Shown here one piece after another: positions 12,938 through 19,831 of a stretch of 24,485 nt of DNA (position 1 is its first letter; every line of letters starts with the position of its first letter). Made by a program: the position numbers and the translations under genes. Origin of the DNA: an uncultured Sphingopyxis sp. (GTDB lineage: Bacteria; Pseudomonadota; Alphaproteobacteria; Sphingomonadales; Sphingomonadaceae); contig CAKZIN010000013.1 in NCBI GenBank assembly GCA_936933955.1, positions 1-24,485 of the forward strand, read 5' to 3'. The notes under the pieces are model-generated. The model worked only from the letters and a program-made list of their open reading frames with translations, made no database searches and had not been told where the DNA came from.

Positions 12938-15444
12938 TTGAAAAGCTCCGTCTCGATATTCCCGTCCTGTTGCCCGACGTCACCGACGCGGCTGATGCCT
13001 GTGTCGCAAGGCTGATCGGCTCGCTTGAAGGCCGCCCCGGCGTCGAGCAGGCCCATGTCGTCGCGGCCAGCGCCGACGCGCCGGCAACTTTGTGCGTCCA
13101 TTTTGACCCGCAAGTGGTGACGCTATCGCGCATCCGCGAGCTGGCCCGCGCTGCTGGCGCGAACATCGCCGATCGCTTCGGACATGCGATCTGGCGAGTT
13201 GAGGGGCTCACCCATCAGCGTCGCGCCCGCACCCTGGGCGACCGGCTTCGCGCCCTTCCCGGCGTGCTGGAAGCTGAGGCGAATGTCTCCGGCCTGGTGC
13301 GGGTTGAGTTCGATAAGTCGGCGACGTCGGAAGAGGCGATCCTGGGCGCGCTGCGCGAGGCCGGCGCGCGACCGATCGGCGACAAGGCGCTGACGCCGGC
13401 CCCGGCCACGCCGACGCATGACCACGCCAAGGATCATGACCATCCTGCCGGCGAGAAGCATGACCACGATCACGCCCATGGCGGCCTGCTCGGGCCGAAT
13501 ACGGAGCTGATTTTCGCGCTGGCCTGCGGCGCGGCGCTGGCGATCGGCTTCGCCATCGAGAAGCTGGTGGCCGGCGCGCCGGATTGGTTACCGCTCGCGC
13601 TCTACATCGCTGCCTATGGCTTCGGCGGCTTCTACACACTTCGCGAAGCGATCGAAAATCTACGCCTCAAGCGGTTTGAAATCGACACGCTGATGTTGGT
13701 GGCCGCCGCTGGCGCGGCTGCGCTGGGAGCCTGGGCGGAAGGCGCGCTGCTGCTATTCCTGTTCAGCCTCGGCCATGCGCTCGAACACTACGCAATGGGC
13801 CGCGCTAAGCGCGCGATCGAGGCACTGGCCGAACTGGCGCCGCGCACCGCAATGGTGCGCCGCTCCGATGGCGGCACGAGCGAGGTTCCGGTTGAGGATC
13901 TCAAGCTCGGTGATGTCGTCATCGTGAAGCCCGATGAGCGCGTTGCGGCTGATGGTTTCATCGTGAAGGGGATCACCGCGATCAATCAGGCCCCGGTCAC
14001 GGGTGAGAGTATGCCCGTCGATAAGCGGCCTGTGCAGGACGACGCGGCGGCCCGCGCCAATCCCGATCGGCTCGATGCGGCCAGCCGGGTGTTCGCCGGC
14101 ACGATCAACGGCAGTGGTCTCATCGAAATCGAAGTGACCCGACTGTCCACCGAAAGCACTCTCGCCAAGGTGGTTAAGCTGGTCAGTGAAGCGGAAACAC
14201 AGAAGTCGCCGACGCAACGCTTCACGGACCGATTTGAGCGGTTCTTTGTGCCGGCGGTGCTCGCGCTGTCCTTCCTGCTCCTGTTTGCCTGGGTGGTTGT
14301 TGATGAGCCGTTCCGCGACAGCTTCTACCGGGCGATGGCGGTGCTGGTCGCCGCCAGCCCCTGCGCACTCGCCATCGCCACCCCCAGCGCGGTCCTCTCG
14401 GGCGTAGCCCGTGCCGCGCGCGGGGGCGTCCTCGTTAAGGGCGGCGCTCCGCTCGAACTGCTCGGCTCTCTCGATGCCATCGCGTTCGACAAGACGGGCA
14501 CGCTCACCAAGGGCGAGCCCCGCATACAGGAAATCATCCCTGTCGCGGATGTGAGTAAGGAAGACCTCATGACGGTGGCCGTCGCCGTCGAGGCCCTGAG
14601 CGATCATCCGCTCGCCCAAGCCATTGCCCGCGACGGACGGGACCATATCGGCGATCAGTCGGTGCCGAAGGCCGACAACCTCAAGAGCCTCACTGGGCGC
14701 GGCGTGTCGGCCGTCGTCGGAGCCGATGAGGTGCTGATCGGAAAGGCTGAAATGTTCGGTGCTGACGGCATCGCGCCGCTGTCCCCCGAGATGACGGCCG
14801 CGATCGAGAAGCTGCGGGAGGGGGGCCAAACGAGCATGGTCGTTCGCCGGGCCGGCAAAGACCTTGGCGCGATCGGGCTGCTCGACACTCCGCGCGAAGC
14901 GGCGCGCGATGCGCTCGAAAAGCTGCGCGCGATCGGTATCAAGCGAATGATTATGATCTCGGGGGATCATCAGCGCGCCGCCCAAGCCATCGCCAGGGAC
15001 GTTGGCATCGACGAAGCGTGGGGCGATCTCATGCCGGAGGATAAGGTCGAGGCGATCAAGAAGCTCCGCGCCGAAGCCAAAGTCGCGATGGTGGGTGATG
15101 GCGTCAACGACGCTCCCGCCATGGCGACAGCGACGGTCGGCATTGCGATGGGTGCCGCTGGTTCCGACGTCGCGCTGGAAACCGCAGACGTCGCCCTGAT
15201 GGCGGATGATCTGGCGCACCTGCCATTTGCGGTTGGACTCAGCCGCAGCACGCGATGGGTGATCCGCCAGAATGTCTTCGTGAGCCTGGGCGTAGTTGCC
15301 TTCCTCGTGCCCGCCACCATCCTCGGGCTCGGTATTGGTCCAGCGGTAGCGATGCACGAAGGATCGACGCTGCTCGTCGTGTTCAACGCGCTCCGGCTGC
15401 TGGCCTATCGCGATCCTACAGCCCGCCGCAGCGATGCCTTTTAG
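12934..15444 (+). CDS. P1B-type metal-transporting ATPase, P1B-4-like (CzcP/CoaT type)
   Basis: An 836-residue protein starting at ATG 12934 with AAGGA at 12921-12925. Core motifs are SPC in segment 6 (S475-C477), the phosphorylation site DKTGTLT (D519), the nucleotide-binding HP pair in LSDHPLAQAI, GDGVNDAPA (G721 on), and HEGSTLLVVFN in the last membrane region (H808 on). SPC plus HEG.T marks the P1B-4 group (Co, Zn, Cd or Fe export), not the CPC groups of CadA/ZntA or CopA. Before the membrane part lie two HMA-like regions (about 1-85 and 86-150) without CxxC, then a His/Asp-rich linker (about 162-182) that may bind metal. It pumps metal from the cytoplasm to the periplasm, feeding CzcCBA. 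The stop overlaps the LysR gene start by 11 bases. Confidence 0.93.
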   Translation: MIEKLRLDIPVLLPDVTDAADACVARLIGSLEGRPGVEQAHVVAASADAPATLCVHFDPQVVTLSRIRELARAAGANIADRFGHAIWRVEGLTHQRRARTLGDRLRALPGVLEAEANVSGLVRVEFDKSATSEEAILGALREAGARPIGDKALTPAPATPTHDHAKDHDHPAGEKHDHDHAHGGLLGPNTELIFALACGAALAIGFAIEKLVAGAPDWLPLALYIAAYGFGGFYTLREAIENLRLKRFEIDTLMLVAAAGAAALGAWAEGALLLFLFSLGHALEHYAMGRAKRAIEALAELAPRTAMVRRSDGGTSEVPVEDLKLGDVVIVKPDERVAADGFIVKGITAINQAPVTGESMPVDKRPVQDDAAARANPDRLDAASRVFAGTINGSGLIEIEVTRLSTESTLAKVVKLVSEAETQKSPTQRFTDRFERFFVPAVLALSFLLLFAWVVVDEPFRDSFYRAMAVLVAASPCALAIATPSAVLSGVARAARGGVLVKGGAPLELLGSLDAIAFDKTGTLTKGEPRIQEIIPVADVSKEDLMTVAVAVEALSDHPLAQAIARDGRDHIGDQSVPKADNLKSLTGRGVSAVVGADEVLIGKAEMFGADGIAPLSPEMTAAIEKLREGGQTSMVVRRAGKDLGAIGLLDTPREAARDALEKLRAIGIKRMIMISGDHQRAAQAIARDVGIDEAWGDLMPEDKVEAIKKLRAEAKVAMVGDGVNDAPAMATATVGIAMGAAGSDVALETADVALMADDLAHLPFAVGLSRSTRWVIRQNVFVSLGVVAFLVPATILGLGIGPAVAMHEGSTLLVVFNALRLLAYRDPTARRSDAF

Positions 15445-16354
15445 CATCCGCCAACTGCGCTATGCGATCGCGGCCGCCGATCACGGGAGCTTTTATCGAG
15501 CTGCCCGAGCGCTCGACATTGAGCAATCGACGCTTAGTCGGAGCATCCTCAAATTGGAGGGCTCCATCGGTATGCCGATCTTCGAGCGCTCTCGTTCCGG
15601 CGTTACCATGACACTTGCCGGCTGTGCTTTTATCCGCGGGGCAAAGCCGATGGTTGCCAGCGCTGACAAACTTGTTGCGATGATGCGGGCTGCCGGCCAA
15701 GGACGGGCGGGCGGCCTGCGGCTAGGCCACAACAGCTCCGTTTCCGCCGGCAATCTAAGAGCAACGATGATGAACTGGCGTGAGGCACATCCTGACGTCG
15801 AAGTCGAAGGCGTGGAGGCCGACCGAAGTGTCCTACTCGCAGGACTCGATACTGGCGAGATCGACATCGCGATTCTCATGGGCTCGGTCAGCCATGACGG
15901 ATTTCGCTGTGAGCCGCTATGGAGCGAACGGATGCTCGTAGCGCTGCCCGCATCGCATCCGTTGGCGGAGCGCGACATCGTTCATTGGACTGATCTTCGA
16001 GGCGAGCGCTTCCTGCTGCCAATTGCCGATCCCGGCCCCGAAATCCGGGACATGCTGCTCGGGCGGCTCTCAATGTTCGGCACCAAACCGGATATCAGAA
16101 TGCACCAGTCGAGCCGCGAAACAATCCTGAGCATCCTCGGTGGCGGTGCCGGTGTGAGCATCGTCTGCGAGGGCTCGACCGGCACGCTTTATCCCGATGT
16201 CGTCTATCGGCCGATCCACGGCGAACAGGGACCAGCGCTGACGGGTTATTCGGGCTGTTGGCGCGATGACAACCGCAATCCCGCGCTGCGGCGTTTCCTT
16301 GGATTCATCAAAGCGCGCTATGCGCTGTCTTTTGATTTCTCGGAGAGATTCTAG
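15434..16354 (+). CDS. LysR-family transcriptional regulator
   Basis: 306 residues, a full-length LysR-type protein. The N-terminal winged HTH is clear: IRQLRYAIAAADHGSFYRAARALDIEQSTLSRSILKLE, then GMPIFERSRSGVTMTLAG. The remainder is a substrate-binding-like effector domain (GGLRLGHNSSVSAGNLRATMMNW...; GEIDIAILMG; MLVALPASHPLAERD). The ATG lies inside the end of the ATPase gene, so it is co-transcribed with the efflux genes. LysR regulators usually stand divergent from their targets, so its target may be the whole operon, possibly via the dyad at 5414-5427, or genes left behind at the cargo's source. It ends 17 bases before the right IS. No two-component regulator (CzcRS) is in the cargo. 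Confidence 0.92.
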   Translation: MPFSIRQLRYAIAAADHGSFYRAARALDIEQSTLSRSILKLEGSIGMPIFERSRSGVTMTLAGCAFIRGAKPMVASADKLVAMMRAAGQGRAGGLRLGHNSSVSAGNLRATMMNWREAHPDVEVEGVEADRSVLLAGLDTGEIDIAILMGSVSHDGFRCEPLWSERMLVALPASHPLAERDIVHWTDLRGERFLLPIADPGPEIRDMLLGRLSMFGTKPDIRMHQSSRETILSILGGGAGVSIVCEGSTGTLYPDVVYRPIHGEQGPALTGYSGCWRDDNRNPALRRFLGFIKARYALSFDFSERF

Positions 16355-16359
16355 TAAAT

Positions 16360-16371
16360 TAGGTAGGTAGG
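16360..16371. repeat. TAGG tandem repeat against the inner end of the right IS copy
   Basis: TAGG occurs three times in a row (16360-16371) immediately before the first base of the right IS at 16372. It may be the trace of repeated 4-bp target duplications at this spot or a pre-existing microsatellite. It does not match the inner flank of the left IS (TATT). Confidence 0.6.
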
Positions 16372-16405
16372 TGAGCAGCCCCCACCGGGTGGTCCGGGTT
16401 GATAG

Positions 16406-17257
16406 TTAGTGCATTGTCGTCTCCGCCGCCATTGCCGGTCGGAGGTGGAGCGAAGCGGAACCGGAGGCCGGCAATGGCGGTGTCGCCGCTTCCGGGGCGG
16501 GTGGTCGATAGCCGAGGCTGCTGTGCGGTCGGACAGTGTTGTAGTGACGCCGCCACGCCTCGATCAGCACCCTGGCTTCAGCGAGGGTGTAGAAGATCTC
16601 GCCGTTCAGCAGCTCATCCCGCAGCGAGCCGTTGAAGCTCTCGTTGTAGCCGTTCTCCCATGGCGAGCCCGGGGCGATGTAGAGCGTCTTCACGCCGATC
16701 TGCCTGAGCCAGGTCTGGACGGCGGCGGCGATGAACTCGCTGCCATTGTCCGACCTGATATGCGCGGGCGGACCACGCTCGATGAACAACTCGGCCAGCG
16801 CTGCCAGTACGTCTTCGTGTTTGAGCTGGCGCGCGACGACGAGTGCCAGGCACTCCCTGCTCGCCTCGTCGATAATGGTAAGGATGCGGAACTTGCGTCC
16901 GTCATGGATGCGTTCCTCGACGAAGTCGTAAGCCCAGACATGCCCCGGATACTCCGGCCGCAACCGGATGCACGAGCCATCGTTCAGCCATAACCGGCCG
17001 CGTTTCGGCTGGCGCTGCGGCACCTTCAGCCCCTCGCGTCGCCAGATCCGTTCCACCCGTTTATGGTTCACCGACCAACCCGCCGCATGCAGCAGCGCCG
17101 TCACCCGGCGATAGCCGTAGCGCCCGTACTGCCTGGCAAGGGCGATGATATCCTCGGTGAGCGCCAACTCGTCATCTGCCCCGAACGGCACCTTGCGCTG
17201 CGTCGACCGGTGCTGGCCGAGCACGCGGCACACCCGCCGCTCGGATACATCCAGCAC
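16406..17257 (-). CDS. IS3-family transposase OrfB (DDE catalytic subunit), right copy
   Basis: The translation is identical to OrfB of the left copy, with the DDE residues (WAYDF, SDNGSEF, NGYNESF) and the C-terminal RPHSSLGYRPP intact. It is read as the second half of an OrfAB fusion after -1 slippage at 17305-17311. With both transposases intact, the composite unit may still be mobile. Confidence 0.95.
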   Translation of the reverse strand: MLDVSERRVCRVLGQHRSTQRKVPFGADDELALTEDIIALARQYGRYGYRRVTALLHAAGWSVNHKRVERIWRREGLKVPQRQPKRGRLWLNDGSCIRLRPEYPGHVWAYDFVEERIHDGRKFRILTIIDEASRECLALVVARQLKHEDVLAALAELFIERGPPAHIRSDNGSEFIAAAVQTWLRQIGVKTLYIAPGSPWENGYNESFNGSLRDELLNGEIFYTLAEARVLIEAWRRHYNTVRPHSSLGYRPPAPEAATPPLPASGSASLHLRPAMAAETTMH

Positions 17258-17298
17258 CTCCCGGACCTGGTCGATGCAGCGCCGACGCCGTGCGGGGC

Positions 17299-17577
17299 TC
17301 AGAAGTTTCCCTTGGCTGCCTCCTGCAGGATGAGCTTGTCCAGCGTCAGATCCGAGATCGCCCGGCGCAGCCGCAGGTTCTCCTTTTCCAGATCCTTCAT
17401 CCGCCGAGCCTGATCGGTCTTCAGGCCACCATATTCCTTGCGCCAGCGGTAGTAGGTCTGCTCGCTGACCGCGATGCGCCGACAGGCCTCGGCGGTCGTG
17501 CCGCCCTGACCCAGCATGATCTCAACCTCACGTAGCTTCCCGATAATCTCCTCGGGCTTGTGCTTCTTCGCAGGCAT
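17299..17577 (-). CDS. IS3-family transposase OrfA (HTH DNA-binding subunit), right copy
   Basis: The translation is identical to OrfA of the left copy: start MPAKKHKPEEII, helix-turn-helix in ACRRIAVSEQTYYRWRKEY, zipper-like MKDLEKENLRLRR, end EAAKGNF. The slippery heptamer GGGAAAC (minus strand, 17305-17311) precedes its stop. Confidence 0.93.
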   Translation of the reverse strand: MPAKKHKPEEIIGKLREVEIMLGQGGTTAEACRRIAVSEQTYYRWRKEYGGLKTDQARRMKDLEKENLRLRRAISDLTLDKLILQEAAKGNF

Positions 17578-17640
17578 TCGTCGTCCCTTCCTTGGTCCAG
17601 ACTGTAATAGTCGATGGACCACTCAGAAGGGGGCAGCTCA

Positions 17641-17644
17641 CAAG
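17641..17644 (+). repeat. Target-site duplication CAAG, right
   Basis: Immediately follows the final GCTCA of the right IS and repeats the CAAG at 4025-4028. See the composite transposon entry. Confidence 0.9.
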
Positions 17645-17737
17645 GACTGGCGCCGCGTCGCCACTCGCTTCGACCGCAACATCAAAACCTTCATGGCCAC
17701 CATCGCCATCGCAGCATTCGTCACATGGTGGCTCTAA
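17641..17737 (+). pseudogene. IS5-family transposase relic, C-terminal part
   Basis: From the CAAG, the frame that continues RMFCRFK reads DWRRVATRFDRNIKTFMATI and on to FVTWWL, ending at TAA 17735-17737. This is the usual C-terminus of IS5/IS427-type transposases. GAGTCCGGACCC at 17739-17750 just after it is the likely right inverted repeat, followed by TAG as possible target sequence. The matching left repeat is not found before 3363, so the IS5-like element had already lost its left end. Confidence 0.88.
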
Positions 17738-17738
17738 T

Positions 17739-17750
17739 GAGTCCGGACCC
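17739..17750. repeat. Probable right terminal inverted repeat of the IS5-family relic
   Basis: GAGTCCGGACCC directly follows the transposase stop and precedes TAG. IS5-family elements end within a few bases of the transposase gene and often target CTAG or TNA. No partner repeat was found at the left, so the call rests on position only. Confidence 0.5.
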
Positions 17751-17809
17751 TAGACACAGACACCCAAGATAGCATTGTGCAGGCATAGTCTCGGCAGGGA
17801 GGGGTTAGC

Positions 17810-19093
17810 TTGTCATTCGAAGAGCTGAGGGTGGGCGACCTGCGGGTGAACCAAGCCAACGACCGCCACGGCGAGATCGGCAGCGAGGATCTAGCGATCG
17901 CGGAACTGTTTCGCCTTCACAATGTCCAAATGCGAAATCTCGCTGCTGACATCGCTACCGTCTCAGCGGTGTATGATCCTCCGCTCGTGATGCAAGACGA
18001 GGGCTTCTTCGTCGTCTTCGACGGCAATCGTAGAGTCACCTGCCTTAAGCTGCTCCGAGACCCATCGCGGGCTCCGACGGCTGAACTGCGGGAGCACTTT
18101 GAAGGTTTGCGCGAGGGAGCAGCCGGCGTTGCAGACCGTCTGGTCTGCCAAGTGGAGACGGACCGTAACCTCATCGACAGTATCCTATTCCGCCGTCACA
18201 CGGGTTCGCAACGCGGCGTCGGGCGGCTCGATTGGAACGACCGAGCCAAGCTGAACTTCGTCGAGCGGACCGGCCAGGGGAGTGGCATCAACGTTGCCGC
18301 CGAGATTGAACGACTTCTGACGGAGGCCGGACGTCTACCCGCGGGCAACATCCCGTGGTCGACGCTCACGCGGCTGCTCTCGTCGGAAGAGTTCAGGAAT
18401 CGCGCAGGCATCAGCACGTCCGGCCGCAGGTTTCGCCTCACCCATGATCACGCCGCGGTGACAGACGCGCTCCACAGGATCGCGGGCGACCTCGCCGTGC
18501 AGGTCGTGACCCTCGGGGACCTGTGGAACAACGAGGGGAAGCGCGCCTACCTGAACCGTCTGCAGGAAGAGGGTATCCTTCCTGCAGAGAACGAGTTGCT
18601 TCCGCAGCCCGTGGAGAGCTCCGGGGCTGTCCGCAGGCCGCGCCGCAACCAGCCGCCGCCGCGGCCGACCCAGACGACCTTCATTCCTGCGGAAGCGCCG
18701 AGGATACAATGGACGGCCGCCCAGCACCGGGTGCGTGCTGTTTGGGAGGAGCTTCAGTCGCTGACATTGCGTGAGCATCCGAACGCAGTATCGGCGCTGA
18801 TGCGCATACTCGTCGAGCTGTCGGTGGAAAGCTACGTTGCCGAGCACGGCTTGGTTGTCGCTGACAACCTCTCCCGCAAGGTCGGTGCCGTCGCGAACCA
18901 CCTACTGCAGCGCCAGATCATCGACCGCGCCTACTTTGACGAGCTTGAGCGGATCAGGATGGCCGACCAGCTCATCTCTGTGGCCAGCATGCAGCGATAC
19001 ATCCACTCGCCCGATTTCGCGCCGATAGAGAACGAGCTCAGGACGTATTGGGCGAGACTCGGCCGCTTTCTTCAAGCCATTCTAAGCCGGTAG
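17810..19093 (+). CDS. ParB/sulfiredoxin-fold (DGNRR motif) protein, first gene of a candidate defence operon
   Basis: 427 residues from TTG 17810, supported by the strong SD AGGGAGGGG (17796-17804, 5-base spacing). The N-terminal part is ParB-like: VGDLRVNQANDRHG, then PPLVMQDEGFFVVFDGNRRVTCLKLL. DGNRR (71-75) corresponds to the nucleotide-binding/nuclease loop of ParB, DndB (DGQHR) and DUF262 (DGQQR) proteins. The middle is helical. The Pro-rich stretch at about 268-292 is a linker. The C-terminal ~130 residues form another helical domain ending SMQRYIHSPDFAPIENELRTYW, a pattern I have seen at the end of other DGNRR/DUF262-like proteins. It is first in a tight operon with the oxygenase and HEPN genes. 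It may sense or act on DNA, by NTP hydrolysis or cleavage; this is inference. Confidence 0.72.
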   Translation: MSFEELRVGDLRVNQANDRHGEIGSEDLAIAELFRLHNVQMRNLAADIATVSAVYDPPLVMQDEGFFVVFDGNRRVTCLKLLRDPSRAPTAELREHFEGLREGAAGVADRLVCQVETDRNLIDSILFRRHTGSQRGVGRLDWNDRAKLNFVERTGQGSGINVAAEIERLLTEAGRLPAGNIPWSTLTRLLSSEEFRNRAGISTSGRRFRLTHDHAAVTDALHRIAGDLAVQVVTLGDLWNNEGKRAYLNRLQEEGILPAENELLPQPVESSGAVRRPRRNQPPPRPTQTTFIPAEAPRIQWTAAQHRVRAVWEELQSLTLREHPNAVSALMRILVELSVESYVAEHGLVVADNLSRKVGAVANHLLQRQIIDRAYFDELERIRMADQLISVASMQRYIHSPDFAPIENELRTYWARLGRFLQAILSR

Positions 19094-19102
19094 AGAAAAG
19101 AC

Positions 19103-19831
19103 GTGCATCCGGCTGATCATTCAATTGCCGAGTGCGACGTGCCGGCTATCGGCCGCAGGAAGGGGGTCGGTTGGTTCAAGCTGGGCGATGACCTCCAAAG
19201 TCAGGGATGGTGTCGCGTGGCGGCAGTTGAATGGATCGGCGAGGCCGATGTCTCGGCCGCTGTCGATCTAATCGCTGAGGGCTTGGGGCGACCGGCTGGC
19301 GGGCGCGCGGGAGCCGACCGCGAGACCCTGATTCCTCGAACCCGTGCGCAATCGCACGCGAGGTCGCAGAGCAAGACCCACGGGCTCGGCGCGTTGCCGG
19401 TGCACGTCGAACTAAGTCACCGGCTGGTTCCCTGTAGATACGTCATTCTCGGCTGTATGGATCCTGGCCGGCCGACCTGCGCGACGACGACCATCGAATG
19501 GAATTCGGCCGGCTTTACGCCCGAGGAGACGAAGCTGCTGAAGACAGCTCCTCTACTGGTCCGGAATGGTCGTGCCTCCTTCTATTCAACGGCGCTTCCC
19601 GCTGACGCCCGATTCCTGCGATGGGACGCGGAATGTATCGAGCCAGTGGACGCACGCGGTTATGAGGCGCTCGAAGTTCTAACGCGCCGGCTGTCGTCGC
19701 TCACGGTCGAAAAGCACCTTCTGGAGGCAGGTGAGGTTCTCGTGATCGACAACTGGCGGCTGCTGCACGGGCGTGAGGCTGCCCCGGTAGACGGCGGGAG
19801 ACGCCTGTTGAGGAGATTGGTGCATGCCTGA
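19103..19831 (+). CDS. TauD/clavaminate-synthase-like Fe(II)/2-oxoglutarate oxygenase family protein
   Basis: 242 residues from GTG 19103, nine bases after the previous stop; the SD is weak, so the start could be slightly different. The jelly-roll metal site is visible. GLGALPVHVELSHRLVPCRYVILGCMDPG gives H101-x-E103, the HxE version known in clavaminate synthase and asparagine oxygenase. EVLVIDNWRLLHGREAAP gives the distal H222. GGRRLLRR (from 231) offers the Arg that would bind 2-oxoglutarate. Such enzymes hydroxylate or desaturate small molecules, amino acids or nucleic acids using O2. The protein is short for the family, and the N-terminal substrate-binding part is reduced. In this operon, a modifying or demodifying step on a nucleotide, tRNA or DNA is conceivable but unproven. 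The stop overlaps the next gene. Confidence 0.7.
   Translation: MHPADHSIAECDVPAIGRRKGVGWFKLGDDLQSQGWCRVAAVEWIGEADVSAAVDLIAEGLGRPAGGRAGADRETLIPRTRAQSHARSQSKTHGLGALPVHVELSHRLVPCRYVILGCMDPGRPTCATTTIEWNSAGFTPEETKLLKTAPLLVRNGRASFYSTALPADARFLRWDAECIEPVDARGYEALEVLTRRLSSLTVEKHLLEAGEVLVIDNWRLLHGREAAPVDGGRRLLRRLVHA

Larger units (their letters stand above)
4029..17640. mobile_element. Composite transposon carrying a heavy-metal efflux operon
   Basis: Two IS3-family copies of 1269 bp in the same orientation (4029-5297 and 16372-17640) enclose about 11.1 kb of cargo (5298-16371). The unit is bracketed by CAAG on both sides. Deleting 4029-17640 together with one CAAG restores the IS5-family transposase frame exactly: ...RMFCRFK joins DWRRVATRF...FVTWWL. 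This shows that the whole structure entered as one unit into an existing IS5-like element. The cargo genes all read rightward, while the IS transposases read leftward. All ORFs in the two IS copies translate identically, which suggests a recent origin. Confidence 0.92.
16372..17640 (-). mobile_element. IS3-family (IS407-group-like) insertion sequence, right copy
   Basis: Same length (1269 bp), ends and ORFs as the left copy at 4029-5297, shifted by 12343 bases and in the same orientation. Every ORF on both strands of the two copies translates identically, so the DNA sequences appear identical. The terminal repeats are at about 16372-16395 and 17616-17640. The outer flank is CAAG (17641-17644). 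Confidence 0.93.

Noticed and set aside
13753..15447. 564-codon open frame on the minus strand
   Set aside because: It lies antisense to the P-type ATPase gene, whose motifs are unmistakable. Its translation is Arg/His/Asp-rich with no family resemblance, as expected for the reverse of GC-rich coding DNA.
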